64,000 bases of DNA from Akkermansiaceae bacterium (GTDB lineage Bacteria > Verrucomicrobiota > Verrucomicrobiia > Verrucomicrobiales > Akkermansiaceae). This document shows positions 31,217-40,764 of the stretch, piece by piece. How positions within the stretch are numbered: the first letter of the stretch is position 1; the number at the start of each line of letters is the position of its first letter. The notes beneath the pieces are model-generated. The model saw only the letters and a list, made by a program, of their open reading frames with translations, had not been told where the DNA came from and made no database searches. The stretch spans positions 17,693 to 81,692 of the forward strand of contig JAIPKB010000002.1 in the NCBI GenBank assembly GCA_021733795.1, read 5' to 3'. The translations under genes and the position numbers were made by a program.

Positions 31217-34200
31217 CTACTTCAGATCGGCCTTCTTGAGGCCCTCGATGAAGAGATCCATCTGCCCGCACGGTTGCTGCGTCTTGCTGTCGTATTCGAC
31301 GTTGCCATAGGCCGCCAGGACGTTGGTGCCCTGCTTGAGGTGCTTGAGCTGGCCGGCGTTGAGCACGATGGGACGGTAGTGGGGCATGTCCTTCCACCAC
31401 CCGTAGCTCTCGATCCTGTGGCCGTTCAGATAGACGTGGAAACCCTGGCGGGCCAGGATGCTCAGGCGGTAGGAGTCCCAATCCAAGGCGTCGACGTCAA
31501 AGGTCGTCCGCATCACCAGGAACTCGCCCTTGCCCCAGTCGGACTGGTTCTCGAACGAGACGCGGCCCCGGCTGAAGTCGCCGGTGCCGATGGGAGCGCG
31601 GCCCGTTTGCCACTTGCTGTCGTCGTAATCCGCCGCGAACCAGCCCTGCAGGTCCGGGGGCAGTTGGATGTCGCGGAAACGGTGCTTCTCGCGCGTGGGC
31701 GTGCGGTCCTTTTCGGTCAGCGGATCGAACGACGTGAACCGCCAGACGCGCTCCGCCGGCGCCACCTTGCCGAGTGGCTTCCAGCCGGCGTCGGGCTTCC
31801 TGAGCTTGGTCAGATCGATGATCGTGTCGACCAGCGCCTGCTGGTCCCCCGGCTCCGCGTTCATGCGGTCGATGAGTTCCTTACGGTAGACCTTGAAAAG
31901 AATGTCGGTGAGTTCCTCGCGCTGTTGGGGAGGCTGCTTGGCGAGCGAGCTGTACAGTCCGGTGGGCTGGCCCTCGGGGTTCGCGTTCGGCGTTGCCACG
32001 AGCCCGACCAGATCCCCGGTGCCAAACGTGTTGAAGCGCGCCCGCACCGCTTGGGCGACCACCACGGCGGTGGTGGGGTCGTTCTGCAGGCATGCCTTGA
32101 CGGCTTCGGTGACGTTGAACGCGCCCTCGGCCGAGCGCGGACCGGGTTTGATCTCGCTCGTCGCGACGGCCTGCTGGAGCCCCGCCACGATCAGCTTGCC
32201 CGCCGGGCTCGCCGGGGTCCTCCGTTTTAGGGCCCCCGCAAGATGATTCATCATCCTGCCACGTGGCTGGGTGTGGTATTCCTTGGTGGCCATCGTCAAC
32301 AGCGTCGGCAGGATCTTCAGATAGAGGGCGTCGTCCTTGTCGAGCCCGGAAAGGGCCAGGAAGGCGGACTCGCGCAGCCACCAGTCCGCGTGCTCCGTCC
32401 ATGGTATGATCAGCGGCCCACAGGCGGCGATGTCCTTGGCCGGCGCGGATTTCAGCGCCATCAGCGCGCCGTCCACCACCCACCACGACTCGGTGGGGTC
32501 CGTCAGCATCTTCCGGATGGCGTCGAGCATTGCGGGGGTGAACCGCTCCGTCGGAATCGGGCTGCGGCCGATGCTGAACCAGTAATTGTAGTCGATCAGG
32601 CCATCGAGTGCCGCCCGCCGCACGCGGGGATCCGGGTCGCGCAGGAGTTTCTCCAGTTCGTCGTACGCGCCGACCGCGCGCAGCGCCTTGCCGGCCTGGA
32701 CGCGGATCATGTAATTCCGGTGATAGACGTTCTTCACCAGCACCTCACGCGGGAGGCTGTTGAGGTCTTTCTCGGGCTGGTGATAGGCGCCGCCCAAGGC
32801 ATTGAAGGGAAGGTGGGTGGGTTCCTCCGGGCCGGAGTGGAAGTATTTCGGGTTGTGGTCGATCGAAAGGAAGGCGAGGTCAGCCGCCGTGCCCCACAGG
32901 TTCGCGGGCAGCGTGAAGTCCTTGGCGAACTTCGAGCGCGGCGCGCCGGTGATGCGCAGGGTCCGCAAAGGTGCCGTGTAGGACAGCCCCATGCCGGGAC
33001 CGGATGCGCCGATTTGGCCGTTGCTCCATGCCAGCGTGCCAATCCCGATGCTGCCGCCGGGTTCGCGGCTCAGATCATGCCACCAGGTGAGCCGGTCCAT
33101 CGACTCACGAAACAGGTCGGGTTTCTCCTTCATCAGATAGGAGGTGACGATGCTGCGCCAGATCCCGTCGCCGCGACCTTCGTCGCCGTGGCCCTGCACC
33201 AGCAAGGGGTAGCTGTCGATCATCGACATCGCCAGATACTGGCGGGCCTTTTCGTAAATGGCGACATCGCCGCGGGCGTCGGTGGCGATCTGCATGGCGG
33301 CGGCGATCATGCCGTCCTTGCCGTTGGAGCCGAGCCCGCCCTCGCCGCGGTGATCGCCGTAGGCGACCGTGCCGTGACCGGCGAAGCGGTAGAAGAACCG
33401 CAGCGCCCCGAGCAGGGTTTCCTCGTCGACGTTCACGCCGCACTCCTTGCCCAGCAGCAGTGTCGTCAGCACCTGCGCGCCGGCGGGATTCATCAGGCCG
33501 CCGGCGACGTAGCCGGGACTGACGCCCATCCCCCAATGCGTCCAGCCGCAACCGAACTTCTGGCGTTTCTTCGCGTCATCGCAGTAGTATTGCAGGATCG
33601 GCAGCACCGAGGCGTCGCCGGTCCGTAGGTAATACTCGCCGCACGCGATGCCGTTGTAGCCGTTGTTCCAGGTGTGATCGCCGATCCCCTCCACGTTCTT
33701 CGGGAAGGCACCGAAGTACGCCTTGACCTGCGGCAGGTACTGGTCGTCGCCGGTCGAAAGCAGGAACAGGCACGACAGGGCACCCGGGATCCCGCCCTGG
33801 TTGAACTTCTTCTTGTCGGCATAGAATTCGGCGGCCTGCCCGATGATCTTCTTCGACTTGCCGCAGTCGAGCGGCCAAGTCTTGCTGTAGCCGCCCAGCA
33901 CGGGGATGGCAACGGTTTCCTTGCGCTCCGACTTGCCGTCCGCAGAGGTGACGTCGAAGACCATCCGGCCGTCGGTGGCCTCGGCCTTGGTGAGCGCGTC
34001 ACCCAGCGTGACGAACGGATTCAGGCCCTTGAGCGGGACCCCGTTGATGCCGGTGATGATCTCGCCCTTGCCGAACTTCCCCGCAGCCGGCGACCCCGGC
34101 TCCGTCTGCTCGACCTTGACGGTCACGCCCTGGTAGATGCGCGCCTTGACGCCGGTGACGCCAATGTGGCCAAACGGCGTTTCGCGATCCGGGTTCGGAC

Positions 34201-34336
34201 GCGACCGGTAGACCTGCGCCCCGGGGTAATACGTTTCGCCGCTGGTGGCGGCATCAGCCGCAGGGCAGAGCCACGCGGGGCCTAGTCCAAGCCACAACGG
34301 CAGGGTGGTGAGGGTGAAGATTACGATCTTGTTCAT
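31217..34336 (-). CDS. DUF6288-type secreted protein with N-terminal PDZ-like domain and HEAT-like repeats
   Basis: Signal peptide; PDZ-like GKGEIITGINGVPLKGLNPFVTLGDALT; alpha/alpha-toroid-like region; DPDPRVRRAALDGLIDYNYW. Confidence 0.8.
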   Translation of the reverse strand: MNKIVIFTLTTLPLWLGLGPAWLCPAADAATSGETYYPGAQVYRSRPNPDRETPFGHIGVTGVKARIYQGVTVKVEQTEPGSPAAGKFGKGEIITGINGVPLKGLNPFVTLGDALTKAEATDGRMVFDVTSADGKSERKETVAIPVLGGYSKTWPLDCGKSKKIIGQAAEFYADKKKFNQGGIPGALSCLFLLSTGDDQYLPQVKAYFGAFPKNVEGIGDHTWNNGYNGIACGEYYLRTGDASVLPILQYYCDDAKKRQKFGCGWTHWGMGVSPGYVAGGLMNPAGAQVLTTLLLGKECGVNVDEETLLGALRFFYRFAGHGTVAYGDHRGEGGLGSNGKDGMIAAAMQIATDARGDVAIYEKARQYLAMSMIDSYPLLVQGHGDEGRGDGIWRSIVTSYLMKEKPDLFRESMDRLTWWHDLSREPGGSIGIGTLAWSNGQIGASGPGMGLSYTAPLRTLRITGAPRSKFAKDFTLPANLWGTAADLAFLSIDHNPKYFHSGPEEPTHLPFNALGGAYHQPEKDLNSLPREVLVKNVYHRNYMIRVQAGKALRAVGAYDELEKLLRDPDPRVRRAALDGLIDYNYWFSIGRSPIPTERFTPAMLDAIRKMLTDPTESWWVVDGALMALKSAPAKDIAACGPLIIPWTEHADWWLRESAFLALSGLDKDDALYLKILPTLLTMATKEYHTQPRGRMMNHLAGALKRRTPASPAGKLIVAGLQQAVATSEIKPGPRSAEGAFNVTEAVKACLQNDPTTAVVVAQAVRARFNTFGTGDLVGLVATPNANPEGQPTGLYSSLAKQPPQQREELTDILFKVYRKELIDRMNAEPGDQQALVDTIIDLTKLRKPDAGWKPLGKVAPAERVWRFTSFDPLTEKDRTPTREKHRFRDIQLPPDLQGWFAADYDDSKWQTGRAPIGTGDFSRGRVSFENQSDWGKGEFLVMRTTFDVDALDWDSYRLSILARQGFHVYLNGHRIESYGWWKDMPHYRPIVLNAGQLKHLKQGTNVLAAYGNVEYDSKTQQPCGQMDLFIEGLKKADLK

Positions 34337-34557
34337 GGTTGTGTTTCTCGGTGGTGTGTGGGGTCTATCAGATCAAATGCCGGAATGCCCAGCTCCGCTT
34401 CGATGGCTGTGGGAAACGACAAGTCCTCCGGAGATTCACTCAAAATCTCGATCAACATATCATTTCCGATCTTTTGTTGAATGCCGCGGAGCCGGGCGAT
34501 GTGGTTCGGCCTTTCCTCGAACACTTTCTCAACGCTGTCCTTATGCAAAAAGTTCAT
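34333..34557 (-). CDS. Small protein of unknown function (74 aa), overlapping the AAA ATPase upstream and the DUF6288 gene downstream
   Basis: MNFLHKDSVEKVFEERPNHIARLRGIQQKIGNDMLIEILSESPEDLSFPTAIEAELGIPAFDLIDPTHHRETQP; 17-bp overlap with the ATPase gene; ATGA overlap with the 34336 start. Confidence 0.6.
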   Translation of the reverse strand: MNFLHKDSVEKVFEERPNHIARLRGIQQKIGNDMLIEILSESPEDLSFPTAIEAELGIPAFDLIDPTHHRETQP

Positions 34558-35881
34558 TGTGGGGATCGAAGTTATAGGTTCTTCCGAGTTCGAGGTATTC
34601 CTTGACTAGAGCTTTTCGTGTTTTTGGGTCGCTCTCGGATTCGATGAGGCGGCTCAATTCCAGGAACCGATTCCAACTGGCCAGGCCCTTCTCCCCGTAG
34701 AGCGTTCTGACGGCGAAGTCTTTTAGAAGTACGTCGTTGGGATTGTCACCCTCGGGCGTGACGCCGCGCCTTACGACAACGCCACGATCCGGGTCGAATT
34801 CGAGAATGAATCGTTCCTCGGGTTTGAACTGGGCGGCCACAATCGGGCTGTGGGTGGCAAAGAACATCTGGGCACCGGGTGCGGTCCGTTCGTAATGTGC
34901 CAGCAGGTCCAAAAGAAAATCCGGGTAAAGGCTGTTTTCCGGCTCATCAATCAAGACGATGCCGCCCTTTCCGGAGTGATGACGGAAGATGGTGAAAAGG
35001 TGGCCGAGGCGGAACAAGGAGCTGCGGATTCCGGTGCTAAGCTCGGCATAAGGAAGAACGGCGTTCTCAGCCGCCAGATAAATGTAAGCCTTGAGGTTGT
35101 CGTTGAGTTGAATGGGCTGTGAGGCTTTTTCGTAATCGAACCTTAGACCAGCCTTTATGAGAATCGGTTCCCAGACGCCCGCGAGTTCCTTGAGAATGTT
35201 TGGGTTTTGAGCTAGGAACTCCCTTTCAACCGCAGCGATCGTGCGGTCCTGGTTCTCAGGAAGGCGGTTATACTCGATGAGGCGGGCTTCACGGTCCTTG
35301 ATCAGGGCGATCAGAAGCTTCCAGAAATCCGCCACCTTGTCTTGTCCCACCATGAATTTTGTTGGAGGTTTTTTCAGGAATGTGAGCGCATCATTCAGAT
35401 TGGCGGCAGGAAGATCATTGATTTTGGAAGAATTGGGCGGAAGCTCGGAATCGGGCGGACAATATACCGTTGCCAAATCCCGTAGGTCTGTGATCCACTT
35501 GTTCTGTTCATCGGGGCTACCCAATGGCACCAGTTCCGCCAACTCTTCAACATCCTCTTTGGATTTTGGATCCCTGCGTGTTCCCCATTTCAACTGATTC
35601 GGTCTGCCATAAAGAGACGCACTAGAATCGCCATTTTCAAATTCGACATGCATGGACGCATTCGCCTCCAATCTTCCAGCCCAACGTGGTGTCGAGGAAG
35701 GAACTCCGAGCACTCTGTCTGATGCTAGCAGGCGGAGAATCGTCGATTTCCCGGTTCCGTTGCCGCCGATCAAGCAGATGCGGTCCAGAGGCTTGCCGGC
35801 CTTCGGGTCGGTGAAATCGAAGGTAACATCGCGGAACTGCCTGATTCCATGAAGGTTGAGTGTGCGGATGCGTAGGGACAT
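34541..35881 (-). CDS. AAA-family ATPase (AAA_21/OLD-like, RecF/SMC-type fold)
   Basis: ICLIGGNGTGKSTILRLLAS (Walker A), YAELSTGIRSSLFRLGHLF signature-like region, GGIVLIDEPENSLYPDFLLDLL (Walker B), QMFFATHSPIVAAQFKPEE. Confidence 0.9.
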   Translation of the reverse strand: MSLRIRTLNLHGIRQFRDVTFDFTDPKAGKPLDRICLIGGNGTGKSTILRLLASDRVLGVPSSTPRWAGRLEANASMHVEFENGDSSASLYGRPNQLKWGTRRDPKSKEDVEELAELVPLGSPDEQNKWITDLRDLATVYCPPDSELPPNSSKINDLPAANLNDALTFLKKPPTKFMVGQDKVADFWKLLIALIKDREARLIEYNRLPENQDRTIAAVEREFLAQNPNILKELAGVWEPILIKAGLRFDYEKASQPIQLNDNLKAYIYLAAENAVLPYAELSTGIRSSLFRLGHLFTIFRHHSGKGGIVLIDEPENSLYPDFLLDLLAHYERTAPGAQMFFATHSPIVAAQFKPEERFILEFDPDRGVVVRRGVTPEGDNPNDVLLKDFAVRTLYGEKGLASWNRFLELSRLIESESDPKTRKALVKEYLELGRTYNFDPHNELFA

Positions 35882-35941
35882 GGTGGTTGGCGCGCTCAGA
35901 GTAAGGAAACGGGCTTAGTGTGGCGAGACTTGATTTGGCAT

Positions 35942-35958
35942 GGCGGTTGCAAACCGCC
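35942..35958. repeat. Perfect inverted repeat GGCGGTT-GCA-AACCGCC (REP-like hairpin)
   Basis: ggcggttgcaaaccgcc, 7-bp arms, 3-nt loop, intergenic. Confidence 0.5.
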
Positions 35959-36065
35959 GCCACGGTGGATTACCCGCCCTCCACCATCGCGTTTTCACCC
36001 ACCGTTTCACCACCCACCCCGAGGACCCCGATCACGAAAGGCAGCTTGGGTGGCGGACGGCCGCC

Positions 36066-36197
36066 TCAGTCGGGCCTCGGCAGGACCGCAGGCACCTCGG
36101 CGGCCATGCCCGAGAGACCCACAAGCGGGACAGCGAGCATCAGCGTCGATTTCAATCCGTTTTCAAAAACAGTGAGTTTTCGTTTCATGGTTTTCAT
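36066..36197 (-). pseudogene. Orphan signal-peptide fragment (5' end of a lost exported gene)
   Basis: MKTMKRKLTVFENGLKSTLMLAVPLVGLSGMAAEVPAVLPRPD*. Confidence 0.5.
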
Positions 36198-36238
36198 TGT
36201 TTCATTGTTGCGCTCTCCGGTTTACTCTCCGAGTCGTA

Positions 36239-39193
36239 TTATTTCGCCACGGCTTCAATCACCCCGCCGAGCTCCAACCATTCGTGGAGTTCCACTGCGG
36301 CACTCTTGCCCTTGATCGCTTCCGGTTGCGTGAGCTTGGGTGCCAGCGCCTTGCTCGGAACGGTGTAGACGAAGGGAATATCCTCGTCGTCCTGCCAAAG
36401 CGTGAACCTCGTCTTGAAGCAGTTGGCCAGCACGGACATCTCCGGGCCGAAGTTGGCGCCCTGGTCGTCCGCCACCATCGACTCGCCGGTGAGGAACAAA
36501 ATGCCGCTGAGGGCCGCCGGCGTGAAACAGTGCACATACACGTTGTATTCAAAGGTGGCCGTGGAGTCGCCGACTTGCGGTTTCGGCGAGGGAAGCTGTC
36601 CCCACGAGCTGCCGTCCGGCACCGCCCGGGTTGCCATCATCGCGGGGATGTACTCACCCCAGTATTGTTTCCAATCCGCGATGTAGCGCCGCACGTTGGC
36701 GAGGTAATAGGGGTTGTCGAAATACTGGCTGCCCACCGTCTTGTAGTCATCCATCAGGCTCGGGGCATCCTTGAGGAAGCTCGGGGCGATCCAGTTCTTG
36801 ATCGGTATGTCCTGCTTGGCCTGCAGGAAGATAATGCCGACCGGACGGCCTGTCTTGGCGGAAATGCTGTGGCCGAGTGCGGCAGCCAACCCTTCTGCAT
36901 CCTTCCAGTAGGCAGCAAGGCGGTTGCTCCATTTGCCGTTCGCCTCCATGACCCTCGGGGTACGCGAGGTGCAGATACTGAAGCGGCTGGGAGCATCCCT
37001 GCCGTCACGGTTCGACTGGTTTTCGATCATGCGCACGATCTGGCCGGACGGGTTGACCTCCGGCACCTCGAATTTGCCGGCAGGGGCGACGACACACCAG
37101 ACGTCGCCGAACACGATACCGGTGATGACCCGCTCGTGCACCATCTCACCATTGATGGTGAAATTCACCTTCAGCGTGTGGGGCTTGGGGCCGGCCTCCA
37201 TCGGCGGCAGGGTGACCTTCCACTCCGCCATCTCCGGCGTCACGGCGATGGTTTTCCTGATGTCACCGAACTCGAAGTGCACCTTGCAGTCGCCTTCTTC
37301 CGGTCCGCTTTGCCATTCCCCAAAATTCCGGGTGGAGCCCCAGATGGTGACCGGCTTGTCGGCCTGAAACACCCCGTTGTCGCGGAACTGCACGCTCAAC
37401 AGCGGCATCTTGCGGTATTCATAGATCTTCCCGACGGTGGCGGGGTCAATGGTCTCACCGGCAACCTTCAGCTTTTCGTCCGGCCAGGTTTTGCTGGTGA
37501 CCATCTCGTTGTCGAAGTAGATGAACGGGGGCATCGGCAGCAGCGCTTTGTTGTAGAGGTTCGGGGCAAACCCGATGCCTGCGGTGCCATAGGAAATGCC
37601 GCGCGGCTGCTTGACGTTCGGAGATGAGACAATCACCTTTTCGCCATCCATCTTCATGCTGGCCGGATGCCAGACCCGGTCTTCACCGGCGAGGAAGAAA
37701 AACTTCACCTGCTCGTCGCCGTTCTCGATCACCTTCGGGTCGGCAAATCCGGTAACACCTTCGCCTCTGCCCGTGGCATTGGTGCCGGTTTCCGCAACCA
37801 CCAGACCACCCGTGGCATGGTCGAACTCGACGATCACCTGGTCGCCATTGACCGTGTAGGACTTGAACATCGGGCCGTCGGCAACCACTCCCTTGCCATA
37901 CTGGTTTTTCAGCGCGTGCAGGGCCAGGCGCTGGCCGGGAACCGCTTTGGCCTGATAGTGGATGGCGCCCTGGATATCGATCTGGCTGGCCATGCCGGTA
38001 TGGGGAATGTCGCGGGCCAGCCAGGTTCCCAGGCGCATCTCGGCGGTGCCGTCGATGCTCGGTGTGCCGACGAAGGTGCCGTTTCCGGGAGAGTAGAATT
38101 GGTGGAAATAGACCGGCAGCTCCGGCTTGTTCCAGACAATCCGCCAGCCGCGCACCAGGCTGTGCAGGTTGTGATAGTAAGGCAGCCCTTCGCCCATGTT
38201 GGCGTAACCCTGATTCCAGATGGCGCCGCGGATGGCGTAGGGGACCACCGGGCTCAGGCGGCCATTGAACAGCCAACTGGCATCGCGGTTGGATTTCAGG
38301 TTGCCGGGAACCTCCGCGCTGATTTCCTTCGCCTCTTCGCCCTTCTTGATCGCGGCTTCGCTGGCCGCAATCTGGTCTTCGAGGGACTTGTAAAACGCGC
38401 CCCAGGCTTCCTTGTGCTCCGGGGTCGTCGGGTCGGTTTGCAGGCACTGTTGGTGGATTGCCTTGCTGTAGTCATCCTCGGCGGTCGCGAACCCTTCCCG
38501 CGGGATCCAGGCCTGGATCGCGGTCTGGCTGAAGGAGCAGTTGAGGATGCCGATCGGCACATTCAGCTCCTTGTAAAGCTTGTGGGCGAAGGCAAAGGCG
38601 ATGGCGCTGTAGTCACCGTAGTTGCCATTCTTCCAGCAACCGGTCGCCTTCTTGATCGGGTGCAACTGGGACGTCACCGAGGTGACCTGGAACTCCCGGA
38701 CCGGAGCCACCTTGCCTTCGGTTTCCGCCGCCAGTTCCGCCGCCAGCGCGGCACATTTGCTTTTCCCCACCGTCCACTGCATGTTCGACTGGCCGGAAGC
38801 CATCCAGACTTCACCAACCAAGATGTCGGTGAGAGTCTCCGTCTTTCCTGACTCCTGATCCCCGACTCCTGACTCTTGGATCACCATCTCGGCCGGCTCG
38901 AAACTGGCTTTCAGGTCCTTCAACTGAACCGTCCATTTCCCGTCCTTGTCGGCGGTTCCGGCATTCTTCTGGCCGGCGAATTCGACGGTGACCTTCGTCC
39001 CCGGCTTGCTCCAGCCCCAGACCGGCACGGCCATCCCGCGCTGGAGGATGCCGTGGTCGTGGAACGGGGCGCCGAGCGCGATCGCGAGTTCGCGCGGGGA
39101 ATCCGCCCCGGGCGCCGGCGCCGCAGCGGGTGCGGAAAGGAGTGAGAGGATCAGGGTGGCCGCCATGGCGACGCCGGTGGTGAGGTGTTTCAT
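36239..39193 (-). CDS. Sialate O-acetylesterase-type SGNH protein (984 aa)
   Basis: Signal peptide; DILVGEVWMASGQSNMQWTV, IGILNCSFSQTAIQAWIP, IRGAIWNQGYAN. Confidence 0.88.
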   Translation of the reverse strand: MKHLTTGVAMAATLILSLLSAPAAAPAPGADSPRELAIALGAPFHDHGILQRGMAVPVWGWSKPGTKVTVEFAGQKNAGTADKDGKWTVQLKDLKASFEPAEMVIQESGVGDQESGKTETLTDILVGEVWMASGQSNMQWTVGKSKCAALAAELAAETEGKVAPVREFQVTSVTSQLHPIKKATGCWKNGNYGDYSAIAFAFAHKLYKELNVPIGILNCSFSQTAIQAWIPREGFATAEDDYSKAIHQQCLQTDPTTPEHKEAWGAFYKSLEDQIAASEAAIKKGEEAKEISAEVPGNLKSNRDASWLFNGRLSPVVPYAIRGAIWNQGYANMGEGLPYYHNLHSLVRGWRIVWNKPELPVYFHQFYSPGNGTFVGTPSIDGTAEMRLGTWLARDIPHTGMASQIDIQGAIHYQAKAVPGQRLALHALKNQYGKGVVADGPMFKSYTVNGDQVIVEFDHATGGLVVAETGTNATGRGEGVTGFADPKVIENGDEQVKFFFLAGEDRVWHPASMKMDGEKVIVSSPNVKQPRGISYGTAGIGFAPNLYNKALLPMPPFIYFDNEMVTSKTWPDEKLKVAGETIDPATVGKIYEYRKMPLLSVQFRDNGVFQADKPVTIWGSTRNFGEWQSGPEEGDCKVHFEFGDIRKTIAVTPEMAEWKVTLPPMEAGPKPHTLKVNFTINGEMVHERVITGIVFGDVWCVVAPAGKFEVPEVNPSGQIVRMIENQSNRDGRDAPSRFSICTSRTPRVMEANGKWSNRLAAYWKDAEGLAAALGHSISAKTGRPVGIIFLQAKQDIPIKNWIAPSFLKDAPSLMDDYKTVGSQYFDNPYYLANVRRYIADWKQYWGEYIPAMMATRAVPDGSSWGQLPSPKPQVGDSTATFEYNVYVHCFTPAALSGILFLTGESMVADDQGANFGPEMSVLANCFKTRFTLWQDDEDIPFVYTVPSKALAPKLTQPEAIKGKSAAVELHEWLELGGVIEAVAK
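38850..38880. repeat. Intragenic heptanucleotide array encoding QESGVGDQESG on the minus strand
   Basis: gactcct-gatcccc-gactcct-gactctt-gga inside the 984-aa esterase gene. Confidence 0.7.
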
Positions 39194-39203
39194 GGTTGGT
39201 TCT

Positions 39204-40745
39204 CTAACTGGTTTCGGGGACGAGCCGTGGGGCAGGGACCAGGCCGGAAGCCTTCCTGCCCATCGCTGTGCTGTCCATACGGATCAACTTGTTGACGACA
39301 TCGGCAAACACTCCTGCCATTTTTCTCGCCCCGGTTGGATTGGGGAGAGTGCTGCCATCGGCCAGGTCTTCCGCAACGTTGAATCCGGCATGCTGGTCTG
39401 CCACCACCACCGGCGACCGGGACGTGGAATGCGCAGCGGCGTAGCGTGAGATCTTTTCGTTCAGCAGCCGAACCTCATCGGCCTTTCCCGGAATCGGGAT
39501 GATCTTTGCCAAGCCGATCTTCACGGTGGCGTTCTTCGAGCGCAATGACTCGACCACCTTGTTGATATTCCCGATGATCTCATCGGTCAACGGCTCCGCG
39601 GCCGAGGTGCCCGACACCAGGTCCCCGGTTCCTATGTGAATCACCGCCACATCGGGCGCAACCCCGCTCAGCAGGCCAGGCGTGTTTTTTGCCAGCCATG
39701 CGGAGTTTCTGCCCCAGTGACCTTCGTGATCCACATCGTATTCATAACTGTCCGGTTCCGTTTTGTTGTCGTTGTGCTTCCTCCGGCTTCCCACGAAATC
39801 GATGAGGTGGCCTTGCCTGCGCAGCATGCCATCGAGGTAACGCCGGTAGGACCCGGACGAGTTGAGACCTTCGGTGATCGAATCGCCGATGAGCATGATC
39901 TTCACCGGGTCGAGGGGGGCCGCCTCCATCATTTGCGAAACAAGAGGATCGATGCCCGCAGCCCAGACCCTATAGCCTTCCGGAGTCAGATGGGTCCCGT
40001 CCGTGAACAGTCGCTGGTTGATGGATCCATCGGGTATCAGGAACCGGTCGCGCAGATCAAGATAGACCACTTCATTCCGGTTGCAGGCGAGTGCGGCATT
40101 GACGGCATTGGCCTGCTGACACTTGGCCCACTTGACCTGATTGGAAACCGGCAGAATCCCCATCATGATCACCCGTGTTTGTGGCAGACGGCGGCGAAAC
40201 ACCTGGGCGATCGCCCGCGCGCCGGCCGCCACATCCTGCGGAGGGCAATCGGCACCGAGATCCCACCGGACCGCGCCGCCGGCACTTTGGGTGACCCCGA
40301 AATTGTTGGTGCCGCACAGCAGCACCGCCACTTTGGGCTGCCGGCCTGCGGCGAAATCCAGGTTGCCGTGGGTCACCCGGTAGAGCATCACCGGGGTGAT
40401 GTCACCGGAGTTTCCCATGTTGAGCGGGTGGAACCGGGAATACTCCTTTTCCCATACCTCCCGGCCCGTGCCGGCACCCAGTGACCAGTGCCAGGTGATG
40501 GAATCCCCGAAGAACACCAGCTCCGTCCGATCCGCCCGGGCGACTTCCAGGTTCACCCGCTGGAATTGCCCATGCCAGTAGTCATCCTTGATCGTCCCGG
40601 GCATCGTGGTGCTGGGGGATACCGGAATCTCATCCCAGAAAAGCGGGGCAGGCGTGATGACGGGGGCCGTTTCCCCAAGCAAGCTTGAGCAAGCGGCCAA
40701 CGAGCATGCGAACGCTACCGAAATGGTTTCGATTGGACATGTCAT
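39204..40745 (-). CDS. Tandem SGNH/GDSL hydrolase (two SGNH domains in one chain)
   Basis: Domain 1: TELVFFGDSITWHW...VLLCGTNNFG...DGTHLTPEGYRVWA; domain 2: KIMLIGDSITEGLNSSGSYR...VAVIHIGTGDL. Start moved to 40745 (MTCPIETISVAFACSLAACSS). Confidence 0.88.
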   Translation of the reverse strand: MTCPIETISVAFACSLAACSSLLGETAPVITPAPLFWDEIPVSPSTTMPGTIKDDYWHGQFQRVNLEVARADRTELVFFGDSITWHWSLGAGTGREVWEKEYSRFHPLNMGNSGDITPVMLYRVTHGNLDFAAGRQPKVAVLLCGTNNFGVTQSAGGAVRWDLGADCPPQDVAAGARAIAQVFRRRLPQTRVIMMGILPVSNQVKWAKCQQANAVNAALACNRNEVVYLDLRDRFLIPDGSINQRLFTDGTHLTPEGYRVWAAGIDPLVSQMMEAAPLDPVKIMLIGDSITEGLNSSGSYRRYLDGMLRRQGHLIDFVGSRRKHNDNKTEPDSYEYDVDHEGHWGRNSAWLAKNTPGLLSGVAPDVAVIHIGTGDLVSGTSAAEPLTDEIIGNINKVVESLRSKNATVKIGLAKIIPIPGKADEVRLLNEKISRYAAAHSTSRSPVVVADQHAGFNVAEDLADGSTLPNPTGARKMAGVFADVVNKLIRMDSTAMGRKASGLVPAPRLVPETS

Positions 40746-40764
40746 GGCATCAATGGCGCGGGTG

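Noticed and set aside
36197-37627. 476-aa plus-strand ORF
   Set aside because: Antisense of the 984-aa esterase; no domain signal.
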